From positions 93,402-157,401 of the forward strand of contig NZ_BBYM01000002.1 in assembly GCF_001570405.1 (NCBI RefSeq): DNA of 64,000 bases, given 5' to 3'. Both the position numbers and the translations under genes were made by a program. The stretch is from Microtetraspora niveoalba. GTDB taxonomy: Bacteria; Actinomycetota; Actinomycetes; Streptosporangiales; Streptosporangiaceae. Below the pieces are notes generated by a model. It saw only the letters and a program-made list of their open reading frames with translations. It had not been told where the DNA came from and did not search any database. Positions 32,874 to 40,784 of this stretch are shown here, in pieces. Positions within the stretch are counted from its first letter, which is position 1. The number at the start of each line of letters is the position of its first letter.

Positions 32874-35660
32874 TCACGGGCTCGATGCCGACTCTCCGGC
32901 ATGTTCCAGGAAGGCGCGGACCTCCTCGGCCTCCGGGACGCCGAGCTCGCCGTAAAGGCCGAGAGCCAGCCGCCCATGCTCACACGCCCGCTCTGAGTGC
33001 CCGAGCGCGAGGTGGGCGCGCGCCAGCCCGTCGTGCGCGCGCGCCCGCTCCGGCCGGTTGCGCGTCAGATCGGCGAGCGCGAGCGCGGCCGTGTGCTCCT
33101 CGACCGCCCGAGCCGGGTCGCCCGCCGCCTCGGCCAGCCCGTTGAGCGCGGCCGCCTCGTCGGTGGTGTTGCCGAGCGCGCGGTAGAGAGCCGCGGCCTG
33201 CTCGTGGCGGACACGCGCCTGGGCGAGCTCGCCCTGGTGCCGCAGGACGACGCCGAGGTGGTTGAGGATCACCGCCTCTCCGGACGGGTTGCCCACCTTC
33301 CGGTGGAGCGCCAGCGCCAGGTCGAGATGGCGCCGGGCCTCCTCCGGACGGCCGGCCCGGTCGAGGACGAGGGCGAGGATGCCGAGCACGTGGGCCTCGC
33401 CCCAGGTGTCGGCGCCGATCCGGGTGAGGTCGAGCGCCTGCCTGAGGTACTGCTCCGCCTGGGTGTCCCGGCGGCGGCGCAGGGCCACGTTCCCCAGGGT
33501 GAGCAGTGCCCGCGCCCGCTCGCCGGCCTCCTCACACGCGTCGAGGGCCCGGTGCGCGTGCTCCTCCGCTCGCTCGTACTCGCCGAGCCGCCAGTAGGTC
33601 CACGCCAGGTCGGTGAGCGCTCGCGCCTGGACGGCCCGATCGCCGAGCTTGCGGCTGCGCTGGAGCGCCAGGGTGTGCAGCGTGAGCGCGTCGTCGTGGT
33701 GCGCCTGCCCGTCCAGGTAGGGGCGCATCGCCAGAGCGAGGAGGCCGAGGCAGATCTCGGGCCCGTGGACGGCGGTCGCGATGATGTTGGAGCGCTCGGC
33801 GTCGAGCCAGGCGATCGCCTCCGCGGCGTCGCGGATGGGCGCGATCGGGGCGGCCGGCTGGGGGATGCCCTCCCGCTGACCGACGCTGTGCGGGTAGAGC
33901 CGGTCCATCGCCGCGCGGGAGCGGTGCAGGTAGTAGGCGAGCAGCCGCATGACGGCTCCGTCGTCCTCGGCGATCGAGCGCGCGTGCTCGCGGAGCAGGT
34001 CGTGGAAGGTGTACCGGCCCGGTTCGAGCTGCAGGAGCATGTGGGCGTCGAGGAGGCTCTCCAGGAGCTCCTCCGCCTCGTCCTCCGAGATCCCGGCCAG
34101 CGCGGCCGCGCCGCACGCGTCGATGTCGCGCCCGGGCACCAGCCCCAGCAGGCGGAACATGCGCTGCTCCGCCTCGTGGAGTTGCTCGTAGGAGAGGGTG
34201 AAGGCCGCCGACACCTCGTCCAGGAGCCGGCGATGGTCCCGCAGCCGGCCCGCCAGATAGGACACGGTCCAGCGCGGGCGGTGCTGGAGGCGGGCGGCGG
34301 AGATCCGGATGGCGAGCGGGAGGCGCCCGCACAGCCGCAGCACCTCGCGTACGGCGTCCGGCTCGTGGTGCGCGCGTTCGCCCACGATCCGCTCGAACAG
34401 CTCGGCGGCGTCCTCCTCGCCAAGCACGTCGACCGACAGCGCGTGGGCGCCGTCAAGGTCGACCAGCCGCCGCCTGCTGGTGACCAGGACGAGGGTGTCG
34501 GAGCGCCCCGGCAGCAGGGGGCGCACGTGCCCGGCGTCGAGGGCGTTGTCCAGCACGACGAGCACGCGGCGATCGGCCAGCTCGGCGCGCCAGAGGGCGC
34601 TCCGCTCGACCGGTGTGACCGGGATGCGGTCGGCGGGCACCCCGAGCTGGCGGAGGAGGGCCTCCAGCGCGGCGGCGGCGTCGACCGGCTCCCGGCCCGC
34701 GGTGTGGGCCCGCAGGTCGATGAAGAGCCGTCCGTCCGGATAGCGGGCGGCCAGCCGGTGGGCCGCGTGGACGGCGAGCGTGGTCTTGCCGATCCCGGCC
34801 ATGCCGTCGATCGTGACGACCGCCGCCCCGTGGTGCTCGCCCGCGAGCCGCTCCAGCTCGGCGGTCCGTCCGGAGAAATCGGGGATGTCGTACGGCAGGA
34901 AGGTGGAGCGGCGTGGCGGGCCGGAGGACGCCGGTGCCGCGTCGGCCGCCGGGCGCAGGGCCGGGTCGTCCGCCAGGACCGCCCGCTCCAGCTCGGTGAA
35001 GGCGTGTCCCGGGTCGAGGCCCTGTTCGTCCGCGAGAGCCGTTCGATAAGAACGCGCCGCGGCCAGGGCGTCGGCCTGCCGCCCCGCCCGGTGCAGGGCC
35101 AGGACGAGGTGGCCGTTGAGCTTCTCGCGGAGCGGGTTGGCGGCCACCTGGGCGGCGAGCTCGTCGAGCAGGTCGCCGTGCCGCCCGGCGGCGAGCTCGC
35201 CCTCGACCATGCGCTCGTAGGCGGACAGGCGCCGGTCGTTCCAGAGCTCCCGGACGCCGGCGACGTAATGAGCGCGCACGTCCGCCAGCATCTCGCCGCT
35301 CCACAGGTCCAGGGCCTCGCGCAGCTCGCCGGCGGCTGCCAGCTCGGTGAACTCCTGCGCGTCGACCTGCCCGGGCTCCGGCCGCGCGACGTATCCGCCG
35401 GCACGCGTCTCGAGGAGCCCTACGGCTCCCGCGGCGCGCAGCACCTTGCGGATCGCGGTGATCGAGGCATGGATCTGCGAGCGGGCGGTGTCGGGCCGGT
35501 CATGGCCCCACATCGCGTCGACCAGCCGCTCGATGCCGATCACCCGGCCGGCGTTGAGCAGGAGGTAGGCCAGGACAGCCCGGTGACGTGGGGCGACGCC
35601 CGCCAGGGGCGCGCCGTCGACGGTCATCTGGACGGGGCCGAGAAGCGTGAAGCGCAGCAT
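32874..35660 (-). CDS. AfsR/SARP-family transcriptional regulator with NB-ARC and TPR domains
   Basis: Large regulator of 928 aa. Residues 1-95 are a winged helix of the OmpR/SARP type (FTLLGPVQMTVDGAPL, with ERLVDAMWGHDRP). Residues 96-240 form the bacterial transcriptional activation domain (BTAD). An NB-ARC ATPase follows, with Walker A GMAGIGKTT around 286-294 and RVLVVLDNALDAGHVRPLLP. From about residue 680 there are tetratricopeptide repeats (for example LTDLAWTYWRLGEYERAEEHAHRAL in two halves, LTDLAWTYWRLG and EYERAEEHAHRAL). The ATG at 35660 has GGGGGG upstream. AfsR-like proteins activate antibiotic or developmental genes in response to signals. No biosynthetic cluster is visible nearby, so its target may be the divergent AhpD-like operon or distant genes. 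Confidence 0.93.
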   Translation of the reverse strand: MLRFTLLGPVQMTVDGAPLAGVAPRHRAVLAYLLLNAGRVIGIERLVDAMWGHDRPDTARSQIHASITAIRKVLRAAGAVGLLETRAGGYVARPEPGQVDAQEFTELAAAGELREALDLWSGEMLADVRAHYVAGVRELWNDRRLSAYERMVEGELAAGRHGDLLDELAAQVAANPLREKLNGHLVLALHRAGRQADALAAARSYRTALADEQGLDPGHAFTELERAVLADDPALRPAADAAPASSGPPRRSTFLPYDIPDFSGRTAELERLAGEHHGAAVVTIDGMAGIGKTTLAVHAAHRLAARYPDGRLFIDLRAHTAGREPVDAAAALEALLRQLGVPADRIPVTPVERSALWRAELADRRVLVVLDNALDAGHVRPLLPGRSDTLVLVTSRRRLVDLDGAHALSVDVLGEEDAAELFERIVGERAHHEPDAVREVLRLCGRLPLAIRISAARLQHRPRWTVSYLAGRLRDHRRLLDEVSAAFTLSYEQLHEAEQRMFRLLGLVPGRDIDACGAAALAGISEDEAEELLESLLDAHMLLQLEPGRYTFHDLLREHARSIAEDDGAVMRLLAYYLHRSRAAMDRLYPHSVGQREGIPQPAAPIAPIRDAAEAIAWLDAERSNIIATAVHGPEICLGLLALAMRPYLDGQAHHDDALTLHTLALQRSRKLGDRAVQARALTDLAWTYWRLGEYERAEEHAHRALDACEEAGERARALLTLGNVALRRRRDTQAEQYLRQALDLTRIGADTWGEAHVLGILALVLDRAGRPEEARRHLDLALALHRKVGNPSGEAVILNHLGVVLRHQGELAQARVRHEQAAALYRALGNTTDEAAALNGLAEAAGDPARAVEEHTAALALADLTRNRPERARAHDGLARAHLALGHSERACEHGRLALGLYGELGVPEAEEVRAFLEHAGESASSP

Positions 35661-35755
35661 CGTCCCCCCATCACCATCGCATCGTGCGCCCATAGCGAAT
35701 GTATCAATCCGGGCAGCCACTCTGATCTCACCCGAACCACGACGAAGGGAACACG

Positions 35756-36208
35756 ATGGAAGCCCGGATGAAGAACCCCGCCACGCTCATCCCCGCGGCC
35801 ATGAAGCCGATCATGGAGCTGATGAAGGCCGCCCAGTCGCAGGGTCTCCCCCAGGAGCTCATGGAGATGATCCACCTGCGGGTCAGCCAGATCAACGGCT
35901 GCAGCTTCTGCGTCGACACCGGCCTGAAGAACCTGCGCAAGCTCGGCGAGAGCGACGAGCGCATCGGCCTGGTCGCCGCCTGGCGCGAGACCCCGTACTA
36001 CACCGACGCCGAGCGGGCCGCGCTGGAGCTGGCGGAGGCGTCGACCCGGCTGGCCGACCGCGCCGACGCCGTCTCCGACGAGATCTGGGACAACGCCGCC
36101 GACCACTTCGACGAGCAGCAGCTCGCCTCCATCCTGCTGATGACCGCAGTCACCAACCTCTTCAACCGCCTGAACGCCCCGATCCGGCAGATCGCCGGCA
36201 GCTGGTAG
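35756..36208 (+). CDS. AhpD/carboxymuconolactone-decarboxylase-like protein
   Basis: All-helical protein of 150 aa with the redox motif CSFC (Cys49, Cys52) in INGCSFCVDTGLKNLRKLGE, as in AhpD-type alkylhydroperoxidases. The His usually found four residues after the second Cys is Gly here, so the proton relay of classical AhpD may be altered. GAAGGGA precedes the ATG. It is divergent from the SARP regulator gene and followed after 44 nt by a small protein gene with a strong ribosome-binding site. It may detoxify peroxides or act as a decarboxylase; the exact role is unknown. Confidence 0.85.
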   Translation: MEARMKNPATLIPAAMKPIMELMKAAQSQGLPQELMEMIHLRVSQINGCSFCVDTGLKNLRKLGESDERIGLVAAWRETPYYTDAERAALELAEASTRLADRADAVSDEIWDNAADHFDEQQLASILLMTAVTNLFNRLNAPIRQIAGSW

Positions 36209-36252
36209 GCCCCGCCCCCGCGCACAGAACACGCACAGAAGGAGACACGGAC

Positions 36253-36543
36253 ATGTCCGCCGTCCGCACACACCGCTACTCCGTCGCCGACGCCGACCTG
36301 GAGGAGTTCCTCGCCCGCCGGACCTCGCTGATCGCGACCGTCCGCGAAGGGCACCCCGGGCTCACCCACGTCGTGCTGGTCCGGCTCGAGGACGGCACCT
36401 ACACCGACAGCTGGCACTGGGAGACCGGCGAGCAGATGGGCGCCGCGCTCGCCGCGCTCCCCACCTTCCCGGAGGCGCCGCTGACCATGGCCCTCACCAA
36501 GGACGGCACCGCCCTGAACGGCCAGGTCGTCGACGAGCGCTGA
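36253..36543 (+). CDS. small ABM/EthD-like ferredoxin-fold protein
   Basis: A 96-aa protein beginning MSAVRTHRYSVADADLEEFL. The pattern of a short strand, helix, VREGHPGLTHVVLVRLEDG, then DSWHWETGEQMGAA resembles dimeric alpha/beta-barrel proteins of the antibiotic-biosynthesis-monooxygenase type. The ATG at 36253 has AAGGAG at good spacing. It is probably co-transcribed with the AhpD-like gene. Function unknown; a role in redox or quinone chemistry is possible. Confidence 0.75.
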   Translation: MSAVRTHRYSVADADLEEFLARRTSLIATVREGHPGLTHVVLVRLEDGTYTDSWHWETGEQMGAALAALPTFPEAPLTMALTKDGTALNGQVVDER

Positions 36544-36758
36544 CCCCCGGCGACCGTCTCCGGCACCGGCGATCCCGACGCGACCTTCGAGCGGACACGG
36601 GCGTCGGTGCCGAGTCACGCCCATGCCGCGGAGGCTGTTGAGTCTTTGCCGTACCGGCCGAAAGGGGCGCCGCGTCGCGGGTAGCCGGGCTGGCATGCCG
36701 GGTGCGAGGGCACGGAGACCCGGCCGCCCCGCGGTCACCGGCGAAGGGAGAGGCGAAC

Positions 36759-36878
36759 ATGACGAACCATGACAAACCGCCGGGCGCCGAGGAAGACCCC
36801 GCGAGCCGGCTCGCGACTGACGCGGCGGAACTGATGCGCCAGGAGATCACGCGGCTGCGCGCCGACCTGACGGGAGAC
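36759..36878 (+). pseudogene. 5' fragment of a phage-holin-family-like membrane protein gene
   Basis: A good ribosome-binding site (GAAGGGAG) and ATG at 36759 open a frame reading MTNHDKPPGAEEDPASRLAT and then DAAELMRQEITRLRADLTG. This resembles the cytoplasmic N-terminus of actinobacterial holin-superfamily (DUF1469-like) proteins. After about 40 codons the frame enters sequence antisense to the EF-hand gene, and no transmembrane helices follow. The gene has therefore lost its 3' part at a junction near 36880. Confidence 0.55.
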
Positions 36879-36880
36879 CT

Positions 36881-37120
36881 CCAGGTGCCGGGGTCGTCCG
36901 GGTCGTCTCCCGCCCAGAACTGCGTCCACAGCAGGGTGAACTCCTCCTTGGTCAGGTATCCGTCGCCGTCCAGGTCGAGCAGCGAGAAGGTCGCGCCGGT
37001 GTCGATCGGGAACCCGTTCCACACCTCGATGAGCCGGTGGTACTCCTCGGCCGAGATCAGGTCGTCGCCGTTCTCGTCGGACACGTTGGCGATCTTGTTG
37101 CGTTGGAACTCGCTGGACAT
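36881..37120 (-). pseudogene. EF-hand protein gene with internal deletion and lost 3' end
   Basis: The ATG at 37120 (GGAG upstream) starts MSSEFQRNKIANV, the usual N-terminus of actinobacterial calerythrin-like EF-hand proteins. It jumps directly to the third EF-hand, DENGDDLISAEEYHRL, and the fourth, DLDGDGYLTKEEFTLL. Family members are about 170-180 aa with four EF-hands, so two hands are missing. The C-terminus stops at DDPDDPGTW, a few residues before the usual end, where it abuts the holin-like fragment on the other strand. The frame then runs on through unrelated sequence. The surviving pair of EF-hands could still bind calcium if made, but the gene looks decayed. Confidence 0.65.
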
Positions 37121-37201
37121 GGCCATGCTCCGATCGTCGTCACGAACACCGCGGCGGTTGCGCCGGCTCCGTCCCGTCACCGGCGCGTGAGGCGGATACG
37201 G

Positions 37202-38272
37202 TCAGGAGACCTTCGCCGGCACCCTGATCTCGCCCTTCGCGATCTTCCTGGCGAACGCGTCGAGCGTGGCCCTGATGTCGTCGACCCGCCCGCCCGTGGT
37301 GACGTAGCCCACGCCCCCGGCCTTCAACCCGTACACGGTGAGGCCGGGCCTCGTCTTCTTGCGGAGGAACCGCTTGAGGAAGTCGTGGACCGCGACGTCG
37401 GCCCTCTTCACGACCGAGGTGAGGATGACGTCGCGCACCCCGGCGTCGGCGCTCCTGGCCTGGTCGAAGTCGCACCCGATGGCCATGCCGCCCGCCGCCT
37501 TGGCGGCCGTGAAGACGCCGCGGCCCGAGCCCTCCGCGGCGTGGAACACCACGTCGGCGCCCGCCTCGAACAGGGCGCGCGCCTTCGCCCTGCCCCGCTC
37601 CGGGCTGTTGAAGCCGCTGAAGTCCGGAGGCTGGGAGATGTAGCGCGTGTCCACCCGGATGTCCGGGTCGACCGCCCTGGCGCCCGCCTCGAACCCCGCC
37701 TGATACTTCTGGATCAGCGGCGCCTTGACGCCGCCCAGGAAGCCGATGTGGCGGGTCTGCGACTTCAGCGCGGCGGCCGCGCCGGCCAGGAAGGCGGCCT
37801 CGTTCTCCGCGAAGACCAGGTTGGAGACGTTCGCCCGCGACGGCGACACGTCGTCCACGATCGCGAAGGTCGTACGGGGATATTCCTCCGCGACCTTCGC
37901 CACCACCGACTCGTAGGAGAAGCCGACCGCGATGACGGGGTTGTGACCGCCGCGCGCGAGCTCGCGGAGGAGGGCCGCCAGGTCCGCCTCGCTGTCGCCG
38001 ACGCTCGCCTCCCGTTCCCCGCTCGCGCCGAGCCCCAGCTTCCGCACGGCTCGGTCGAGGCCCGCCGCCGCGCTGTCGTTGAGCGCCTGGTCGCCGCGGC
38101 CCCCGATGCCGTACGCGATGCCGACCCTGATCTTCCCGGCCGGGATGCCGGCGTTTCCGGCGGCGTCCGCGCTCGCCACGGCATCGGCCGGGCGGGCGCA
38201 CACGCCCACGGCGAGGGCGAGGACAAGCGCGGACGCGGCACGGAAAACGACGCGGCCCCGAGAACGATTCAT
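37202..38272 (-). CDS. BMP-family ABC substrate-binding protein
   Basis: Secreted binding protein of 356 aa from the basic membrane protein (BMP/PnrA/Med) family, receptors usually for nucleosides. The N-terminus is a signal peptide (VFRAASALVLALAVGVCARPADA). Domain features are IRVGIAYGIGGRGDQALNDSA, IAVGFSYESVVAKVAEEYP, HIGFLGGVKAPLIQKYQAGF and DVVFHAAEGSGRGVF. The Cys in the signal region is not in a clear lipobox. No permease or ATPase genes are next to it, so it may serve a distant transporter or act as a sensor. AGGGGG precedes the ATG at 38272. Confidence 0.88.
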   Translation of the reverse strand: MNRSRGRVVFRAASALVLALAVGVCARPADAVASADAAGNAGIPAGKIRVGIAYGIGGRGDQALNDSAAAGLDRAVRKLGLGASGEREASVGDSEADLAALLRELARGGHNPVIAVGFSYESVVAKVAEEYPRTTFAIVDDVSPSRANVSNLVFAENEAAFLAGAAAALKSQTRHIGFLGGVKAPLIQKYQAGFEAGARAVDPDIRVDTRYISQPPDFSGFNSPERGRAKARALFEAGADVVFHAAEGSGRGVFTAAKAAGGMAIGCDFDQARSADAGVRDVILTSVVKRADVAVHDFLKRFLRKKTRPGLTVYGLKAGGVGYVTTGGRVDDIRATLDAFARKIAKGEIRVPAKVS

Positions 38273-38432
38273 GTGGGGATCCCCCTGTAGATGCCCCCGA
38301 ATGCGATCAAGTTGCCCTGAATATAGATGGCCTGTACCGATATGTGAATCGGTCGGGATCCGCGCAGATCGGTGTCGCCCGGGCAGCCGGTCGGACCGGG
38401 CGTCGCCGCTCAGCCGTGGAGAGGCGGGAGCC

Positions 38433-39545
38433 TCAGTCGCAGCACGCGGAGCACCTGCCACAGCAGCTGCAGCAGTCGGCGCAGCCGCTGCAGCAGTCGC
38501 CGCAGGCGGAACAGCAGTTCCCGTCGCCCAGGTAGCAGCGCTGCTCGCACGGGCGGCCCCTCTTCACGCTCCATCGGGGCCGCCACGTCCCGCAGGTGAA
38601 GAAGGTCCCCACACCGGCCAGCGACTTGCGGATCCAGCCGGGCCGTTCGTACGAGGCCGCGGCGGAGCGGCCGTCGAAGGTGCGCTCCACCGCCCGCCGT
38701 ACCTCGGTTTCGAGTAGCGTCCGCGCCAGGTGCCGCTCGGCGAGGTCCATGTCACGCAGCGCCAGGGCGAGACCGTGCGCGGCGTCGTCGCAGAGCCGCC
38801 GTGTCTCCTCCAGGCCGGTGCCCGTGGCGGTGAGCGGGTTGAACGCTCCGCGCGCGGCGTCCTCGTCCTGGTCCTCGACCGCGTCCAGCAGGTGGGCGAT
38901 CCTGCCGAAGAACCGGCCCGCCTCGGACAGCGCCTCGACGTTGCCCGGCCGTCCGGCGAGCACCGCCGTGTGGGCGAACGCCGCCGCGACGGCCTCCTCC
39001 GCGGGGCGGGTCAGGTCGAGCAGCGTGACCGGCCGCCGTGCGGTCCCGCCGGCGTCGGCCGGGCAGGAGGCCAGGCGCTCGGCTTCGAGTTGCCGGTCGA
39101 CGGTCGACGCCAGCACGGCGGTGTCGAACCCGACCTCGGCCCCCAGCCGGGCCCCGCCCGCCTCCCAACGGGCCGCGAGCCGCCTGCGGGCCGGAGCGGA
39201 CACGGCGGCGCCGTCGCCGTCGGCCACCTGGTCGCGGAGTCTGCCCGCGGCCAGCACGAGCGACACCGCGGCCGCCAGTCGCGCCCCCTGCGCCCGGGCG
39301 TCGACCACGTCGGCGGAGCGGAACCCGCGCAGCGCGCACGGGAGCGCGGTCCGGTGCGGTGAGGCCGACGGGAGCTGCGCCTCGGTGAGCACGGAGATGA
39401 TCAGAGTGTCGTAGTTGGTGGCCAGCCGGGCGCCGTGTCCCTGACCGTCGCGCAATGTCAGGCACAGCCCGCACAGGTGCGCCCGCCACGCGTCACGCAG
39501 CGACGGACATCCGTGCTCCCCGCAGGGGCGAATGATTCCGAACAC
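38433..39545 (-). CDS. DUF5685-family protein with Cys-rich tail
   Basis: A 370-aa protein starting MFGIIRPCGEHGCPSLRDAW with CGLCLTLRD soon after, the conserved Cys-rich opening of DUF5685 proteins of actinomycetes. The middle is helical (LLDAVEDQDEDAARGAFNPL) and reminiscent of polyprenyl-synthase-like all-alpha folds. After a short linker the last 40 residues hold 15 cysteines, mostly as CC pairs separated by two or three residues (GNCCSACGDCC, SGCADCCSCC). The function of the family is unknown. The tail looks metal-binding or disulfide-forming. The DNA under the tail is a run of imperfect GCAGC-type repeats, so the number of Cys units may vary between strains. Confidence 0.85.
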   Translation of the reverse strand: MFGIIRPCGEHGCPSLRDAWRAHLCGLCLTLRDGQGHGARLATNYDTLIISVLTEAQLPSASPHRTALPCALRGFRSADVVDARAQGARLAAAVSLVLAAGRLRDQVADGDGAAVSAPARRRLAARWEAGGARLGAEVGFDTAVLASTVDRQLEAERLASCPADAGGTARRPVTLLDLTRPAEEAVAAAFAHTAVLAGRPGNVEALSEAGRFFGRIAHLLDAVEDQDEDAARGAFNPLTATGTGLEETRRLCDDAAHGLALALRDMDLAERHLARTLLETEVRRAVERTFDGRSAAASYERPGWIRKSLAGVGTFFTCGTWRPRWSVKRGRPCEQRCYLGDGNCCSACGDCCSGCADCCSCCGRCSACCD

Positions 39546-39734
39546 ACGACCTCACCCGAATTGGACCGGTCTATCCCTGATGATCGTCAGGAATGGTACT
39601 GGGAAACCGATCTCTACGACATAGCCGATATACGGCGGTCGAGGAACGCGAGGATCGGCCGTCGCACCGATGCCCCTGTTACGCCTGGGGCGTATGGCTG
39701 CTCGGGGTGCCGCCGGGTTGTCTAGTTTGAGCGG

Positions 39735-40580
39735 ATGCGTGAAATGAAGACGCCTGACGGTCGTGTGCTCGCTGTGGAGGAATGGGGAGTTCCGGACGGG
39801 ATTCCGGTGCTTTATACCCATGGCACTCCGATGAGCCGGTTGGCGCGATATCCCGACGACTCCCTGTTCACCGAGATGGGCGTGCGGCTCGTCACCTACG
39901 ATCGGCCCGGGTTCGGCGCGTCCAGTCCGCGCTCGGGGCGGCGCGTCCACGACGCCGCCGACGACATCGCGACGATCGCGGACGAGCTGGGGATCGACCG
40001 GTTCCCGCTGTTCGGCGTGTCCGGCGGGGGACCGCACGCGCTGGCGTTCGCCGCCCGGTTCCCCGAGCGGGTCACCCGGGTGGCGACCCTGGCCGGCCCC
40101 GCGCCGTGCGACGCCGGCGGCCTGGACTGGACGGCCGGGATGATGGAGGCCAACCGCAAGACGTCGGTGGCGGCCCTGCGCGGGCGCGAGGCGCTCGTGG
40201 CGCATTTCGCCGAGGAGGACGCGGAGTCCGAGAGCCCCGCCACGCTCATGCCCGCGGCCGAGCAGGCCGTGCTCGCCCGGCCCGAGGTCAAGCGGATGCT
40301 GGCCGCCGCGTTCGCCGAGGCGGTGCGGCCCGGCACGGACGGCTGGATCGACGACGAGCTCGCTCTGTACGGCCTGCCGTGGGGGTTCGATCCGGCCGGC
40401 ATCACCGTGCCGGTCCGGATATGGCACGGCACGCGGGACACCGTCATCCCCGTCTCCCACGCCCGCTGGCTCGCCGCGCGCATCCCGGCGGCGACCCTGA
40501 TCGAGGACGGCGAGGCCGGGCACGCCGGGCACTTCGCCGCCACACCGGCGATGCTGCGCTGGCTCGTCACGGGCGACTGA
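39735..40580 (+). CDS. alpha/beta hydrolase
   Basis: Soluble hydrolase of 281 aa. The oxyanion motif is HGTP, the nucleophile Ser is in LFGVSGGGPHALA, the acid Asp is in WHGTRDTVIPV and the catalytic His in GEAGHAGHF. No signal peptide. There is no ribosome-binding site before the ATG at 39735, but TAGTTT at 39724-39729 would place transcription initiation near the start codon, so the mRNA may be leaderless. A start at 39744 is also possible. Substrate unknown. The gene ends before a tandem-repeat array and strong terminator. Confidence 0.87.
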   Translation: MREMKTPDGRVLAVEEWGVPDGIPVLYTHGTPMSRLARYPDDSLFTEMGVRLVTYDRPGFGASSPRSGRRVHDAADDIATIADELGIDRFPLFGVSGGGPHALAFAARFPERVTRVATLAGPAPCDAGGLDWTAGMMEANRKTSVAALRGREALVAHFAEEDAESESPATLMPAAEQAVLARPEVKRMLAAAFAEAVRPGTDGWIDDELALYGLPWGFDPAGITVPVRIWHGTRDTVIPVSHARWLAARIPAATLIEDGEAGHAGHFAATPAMLRWLVTGD

Positions 40581-40630
40581 CCCGCACCCTCGGCCCGCGC
40601 GACGCGGCGGGCGTGCGCTCCGGCGGCCAG

Positions 40631-40726
40631 GCCGTGAGGCGGACGGGCCGTGAGGCGGACGGGCCGTGAGGCGGACGGGCCATGAGGCGGACGGGCCATG
40701 AGGCGGATGGGCCGTGAGGCGGACGG
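40631..40726. repeat. six tandem copies of a 16-bp unit
   Basis: The unit GCCGTGAGGCGGACGG is repeated head to tail six times. Copies 4 and 5 have GCCATGAG, and copy 5 has GGATGG. The array lies between two convergent genes and runs directly into the terminator stem at 40725. Function unknown; it could be a slippage product grown from the terminator arm. Confidence 0.9.
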
Positions 40727-40757
40727 GCCGTGGCACGGGGCTTCCGTGCCACGGCCC
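40725..40757. terminator. bidirectional terminator between convergent genes
   Basis: GGGCCGTGGCACGG (40725-40738) and CCGTGCCACGGCCC (40744-40757) form a perfect 14-bp stem with a 5-nt loop. It lies between the ends of the hydrolase and the ExeM-like nuclease genes. Confidence 0.85.
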
Positions 40758-40784
40758 GCGGCCCTCATGCCGGGGAGTGCTCCG

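Noticed and set aside
32997-35771. 924-codon open frame antisense to the SARP gene
   Set aside because: No motifs, biased composition; the SARP, NB-ARC and TPR signatures are all on the minus strand.
36494-36880. Extension of the EF-hand frame to a stop at 36494
   Set aside because: Beyond 36881 the translation is antisense to the holin-like fragment and the small ABM-like gene, so it is not real protein sequence.
40631-40726. Possible CRISPR-like array
   Set aside because: Units are directly adjacent 16-mers without spacers and no cas genes are present; it is a plain tandem repeat.
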